NCBI RefSeq assembly: GCF_934424005.1
Contig: NZ_CAKRXI010000041.1
Span: 1 to 23,376, forward strand
Direction of reading: 5' to 3'
Length of the DNA: 23,376 nt
Source of the DNA: an uncultured Blautia sp.
Lineage (GTDB): Bacteria > Bacillota > Clostridia > Lachnospirales > Lachnospiraceae
Shown piece after piece: positions 23,210 to 23,376 of this stretch. The notes beneath the pieces were generated by a model, which was not told the DNA's origin, ran no database searches, and saw nothing but the letters and a program-made list of their open reading frames with translations. Position numbers and translations under genes: made by a program. The stretch's first letter is position 1. Every line of letters begins with the position of its first letter.

Positions 23210-23376
23210 GTGCGCCTAGCGGCGCACGTTTCTAACGGGTTAAAGTCCCGAATCCGCCCGGTAGTGGGAAGGATATAGCCGAAGGCAAGGGTGTCCATTG
23301 TGAGGTGGAATCTGAAGGAAGCTGGATGTGAGGAACATACTAACTCATGGGCAAATCTCTGGTCTGACGAACAGAA
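23210..23376 (+). mobile_element. 5' part of a group II intron, class C type (cut by window end)
   Basis: The segment starts with GTGCGCC, the conserved 5' end of group II introns. Domain I strings then match, from memory, the class C intron of Oceanobacillus iheyensis: a GGGTTAAAGTCCCGAA stretch near 23237, GCAAGGGTGTCC (23285-23296), GGAATCTGAAGGAAGC (23307-23322) and GGTCTGACGAACA near the end. Class C introns are known to insert directly behind intrinsic terminators, and this one lies 12 bases after the stem of the NlpC/P60 terminator. The intron-encoded reverse transcriptase and the catalytic domains V and VI would lie beyond the window, so completeness cannot be judged. Confidence 0.9.

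Overview
The window looks like a chromosomal piece of a Firmicute of the class Clostridia, most likely family Lachnospiraceae. The evidence is moderate-to-low GC, AGGAGG-type ribosome binding sites, reverse rubrerythrins (rubredoxin domain first) with a PerR-like regulator, secreted proteins with acidic spacers and BIG2 domains, a T-box in front of methionyl-tRNA synthetase, and a bacterial class C group II intron at the right edge. No rRNA, tRNA, CRISPR array, prophage or defence island was found.

Layout. 107-3934 (+): two envelope or secreted proteins, a zinc-ribbon membrane protein with a beta-helix-like tail and an 803-residue Ig-like (BIG2) protein, each with its own terminator. 4147-4722 (+): HD-domain nucleotidase. 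4781-6548 (-): peroxide/oxygen stress block rbr2, perR, rbr1. The two rubrerythrins are nearly identical and flank the regulator, and a structured inverted-repeat segment lies between rbr2 and perR. 6795-10151 (+): OmpR-type response regulator and a large multi-pass histidine kinase. 10323-10535 (-): small FeoA-domain protein. 10821-13359 (+): promoter, T-box leader with a readable AUG specifier, and metG. 13649-16128 (+): moaC, moaA, mogA-type gene and a MOSC gene for molybdenum cofactor work, followed by a TatD-family hydrolase (16148-16939). 17167-18705 (-): CapA-family protein with an Asp/Ser/Tyr repeat tail. 18914-19357 (+): MarR/FabT-like regulator, convergent and overlapping with a DUF885 metallopeptidase-like gene (19342-21252, -). 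21367-22290 (+): thioredoxin reductase. 22376-23146 (+): secreted NlpC/P60 cell-wall hydrolase. 23210-end: 5' part of a group IIC intron placed directly after the NlpC/P60 terminator.

How the genes work together. The rubrerythrin/PerR block is a self-contained peroxide-response unit, with Fur-family-like operators in front of both rubrerythrins. The mo genes make precursor Z and adenylate molybdopterin, but moaE, moaD, moeA and transport genes are not here. The T-box would switch metG on when uncharged tRNA-Met accumulates. The remaining genes are mostly separate transcription units bounded by strong hairpins. I did not find a clear new multi-gene system. The most interesting items are the T-box with an unusually long middle region, the duplicated rubrerythrins around perR with the nested repeat element, the intron insertion site, a perfect 10-1-10 palindrome inside the mo cluster, and a convergent gene pair whose coding ends run through a shared terminator.
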